Of a DNA stretch of 64,000 nt, positions 63,049-64,000 are shown piece by piece (the stretch's first letter is position 1; each line of letters starts with the position of its first letter). A model generated the notes under the pieces. The model was given only the letters and a program-made list of their open reading frames with translations, did not search any database and was not told where the DNA came from. A program made the translations under genes and the position numbers. This stretch comes from Salinicola lusitanus (GTDB lineage Bacteria; Pseudomonadota; Gammaproteobacteria; Pseudomonadales; Halomonadaceae): NCBI RefSeq assembly GCF_003206045.1, contig NZ_PZJM01000002.1, forward strand, positions 368,462 to 432,461, written 5' to 3'.

Positions 63049-63789
63049 TCAAAATGGTACCGGCTTGCCATCCCAGTCCCAGAAACTGCCGCTCTCGTCG
63101 GGGCGGCGGTCTTCCATTACCGCGAGCAATCGCGCTGCCACGAAATCTGGCGTGAATAGCTTTCCCTCCGGAACTCGACCCTGGAAGGGCCGGGACAGGC
63201 CGGTATCCGTGGTGCCGGGATGGAGATTGAGCACTATCGCCTGCCGGTTGTAGCGCGCCAGCTCGACGGCGGCAGTGCGCAGGAACATGTTGTGTGCTGC
63301 CTTGCTGGCTCGATAGCCGTACCACCCACCCAGTCTGTTATCGCCGATCGAGCCCACCCTGGCCGAGAGGCTGGCGATGATGGCGGGGTGGTGACCCTTG
63401 AGGGAATCGACTAACGTCTGGATCAGCAGAACCGGCGTGATGGCGTTGACGTGAAACAGCGTGGACAACGTTTCGGCATCGAGGTCCTCGAGCCGCTTGT
63501 CCGGCGAGATCCCGCGCCGCTCGTCATGCAACAAGCCTATGGTATTGAAAAGCAGGTGCAGGGGCGCACCATCCAATTGCGTCTTCAGCGCCTTGAGCCC
63601 CTCCCCGGTCGTGACATCGGCTTTCAGATTTTCGACTCGGCGATCTTCGTGCTCGAGACTCTGACGGGAAACCGCAATGACACGCCCCGGACGATCACTC
63701 TTCAATAACCGACTCAGCATGGCCTGACCGATACCACCGCCGGCACCGGTCATTACAGCCGTGAATCCTTCGGGTAGCGCTTGCAGCAT
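63049..63789 (-). CDS. Short-chain dehydrogenase/reductase (SDR)
   Basis: A 246-residue SDR: nucleotide loop TGAGGGIG (about 14-21), Ser in ASLSARVGS and the YGYRASK catalytic Tyr/Lys motif. It most resembles the CsgA/C-factor-like group. The start at 63789 is taken as MLQALPEGFTAVMTGA. Its 3' end lies 10 bases from hisC. Substrate unknown. Confidence 0.9.
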   Translation of the reverse strand: MLQALPEGFTAVMTGAGGGIGQAMLSRLLKSDRPGRVIAVSRQSLEHEDRRVENLKADVTTGEGLKALKTQLDGAPLHLLFNTIGLLHDERRGISPDKRLEDLDAETLSTLFHVNAITPVLLIQTLVDSLKGHHPAIIASLSARVGSIGDNRLGGWYGYRASKAAHNMFLRTAAVELARYNRQAIVLNLHPGTTDTGLSRPFQGRVPEGKLFTPDFVAARLLAVMEDRRPDESGSFWDWDGKPVPF

Positions 63790-63891
63790 GGCTCGTTCCC
63801 TCGCCTGGCGATGAGTTCCTCGGTACGGCAAGAAGACTAGTTGATACGGTCACGAGATGCGCCACCCGAGATCTTCCGAGGGTGCCGCCAT

Positions 63892-63923
63892 AAAAAACCC
63901 CAGCCTCTTTCGAAGCTGGGGTT
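63892..63923 (-). terminator. Terminator of a gene entering from the right
   Basis: AACCCCAGC (63896-63904) and GCTGGGGTT (63915-63923) form a 9-bp stem with, on the minus strand, a T-run after it (63897-63892). Since it lies upstream of the SDR gene, it must end a minus-strand gene beyond or at the window edge. No reading frame can be identified in 63924-64000. Confidence 0.8.
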
Positions 63924-64000
63924 GGGTATAGAAGCCTGACGATGTTCGGGCCGGCCACCCGGCGCGCGGCGCTCCGCGACTTGACTCGTCTCCTCCTGAG

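Overview
The window is a high-GC gammaproteobacterial chromosome segment, most likely from the Halomonadaceae (Halomonas or a close relative). This rests on family recognition and gene order (hisBHAF divergent from asmA-mutY-yggX and a tRNA cluster, plus several membrane-stress and metal-resistance genes); no search was run. It contains one clear integrated element, a filamentous (inovirus) prophage of about 12.4 kb.

Layout. 1-4.3 kb: the 3' end of a very large cyclic beta-glucan synthase-type GH94 gene and a transglutaminase-like gene. 4.4-7.0 kb: a chemoreceptor and two coupled small zinc-ribbon proteins. 7.2-11.9 kb: a bacterial NHEJ operon, ligD followed by two different ku genes. 12.1-19.8 kb: a minus-strand block with a CtaG-type protein, a DUF2243 protein, chrA, an arsR-arsC-arsH-arsB operon with a palindromic operator, a DUF190-crcB fluoride unit headed by a fluoride riboswitch, and a persulfide-dioxygenase-like metallohydrolase. 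20.0-25.6 kb: a tripartite tricarboxylate transporter (TctA fused to TctB, and TctC) with a PrpF/GalD-type isomerase and a divergent LysR. 25.7-31.4 kb: another LysR, small redox and hydrolase genes, a pirin and a LysE exporter.

31.5-46.4 kb is accessory DNA at a tRNA-Thr locus. A decayed older element (two broken copies of a dam methylase 3' end, small phage genes, an FRG-domain protein, an integrase 3' stub) abuts a complete inovirus prophage bounded by 115-bp perfect direct repeats. The prophage carries a two-gene AT-rich membrane module (one with DUF2726), an XRE repressor with three operator boxes, a small HTH protein, a hairpin-rich non-coding region, small genes including a probable ssDNA-binding protein, two tiny coat-like proteins, pVIII, pIII, pVI, Zot (pI), its own secretin (pIV), a TraX-like acetylase, iterons, Rep and a tyrosine integrase. 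The integrase abuts the right repeat, which overlaps the intact tRNA-Thr gene.

46.3-64 kb is core chromosome: tRNA-Thr/Gln/Phe, yggX, mutY, asmA, hisB-hisH-hisA-hisF, a DUF3298-like lipoprotein, yjaG, an alkyltransferase-like protein, a degenerate glutamine amidotransferase, selD-selU, radA, an NlpE-like lipoprotein, an Old Yellow Enzyme, hisC and an SDR. The most interesting parts are the prophage cargo (DUF2726 module, TraX) and the layered history of the tRNA-Thr site.
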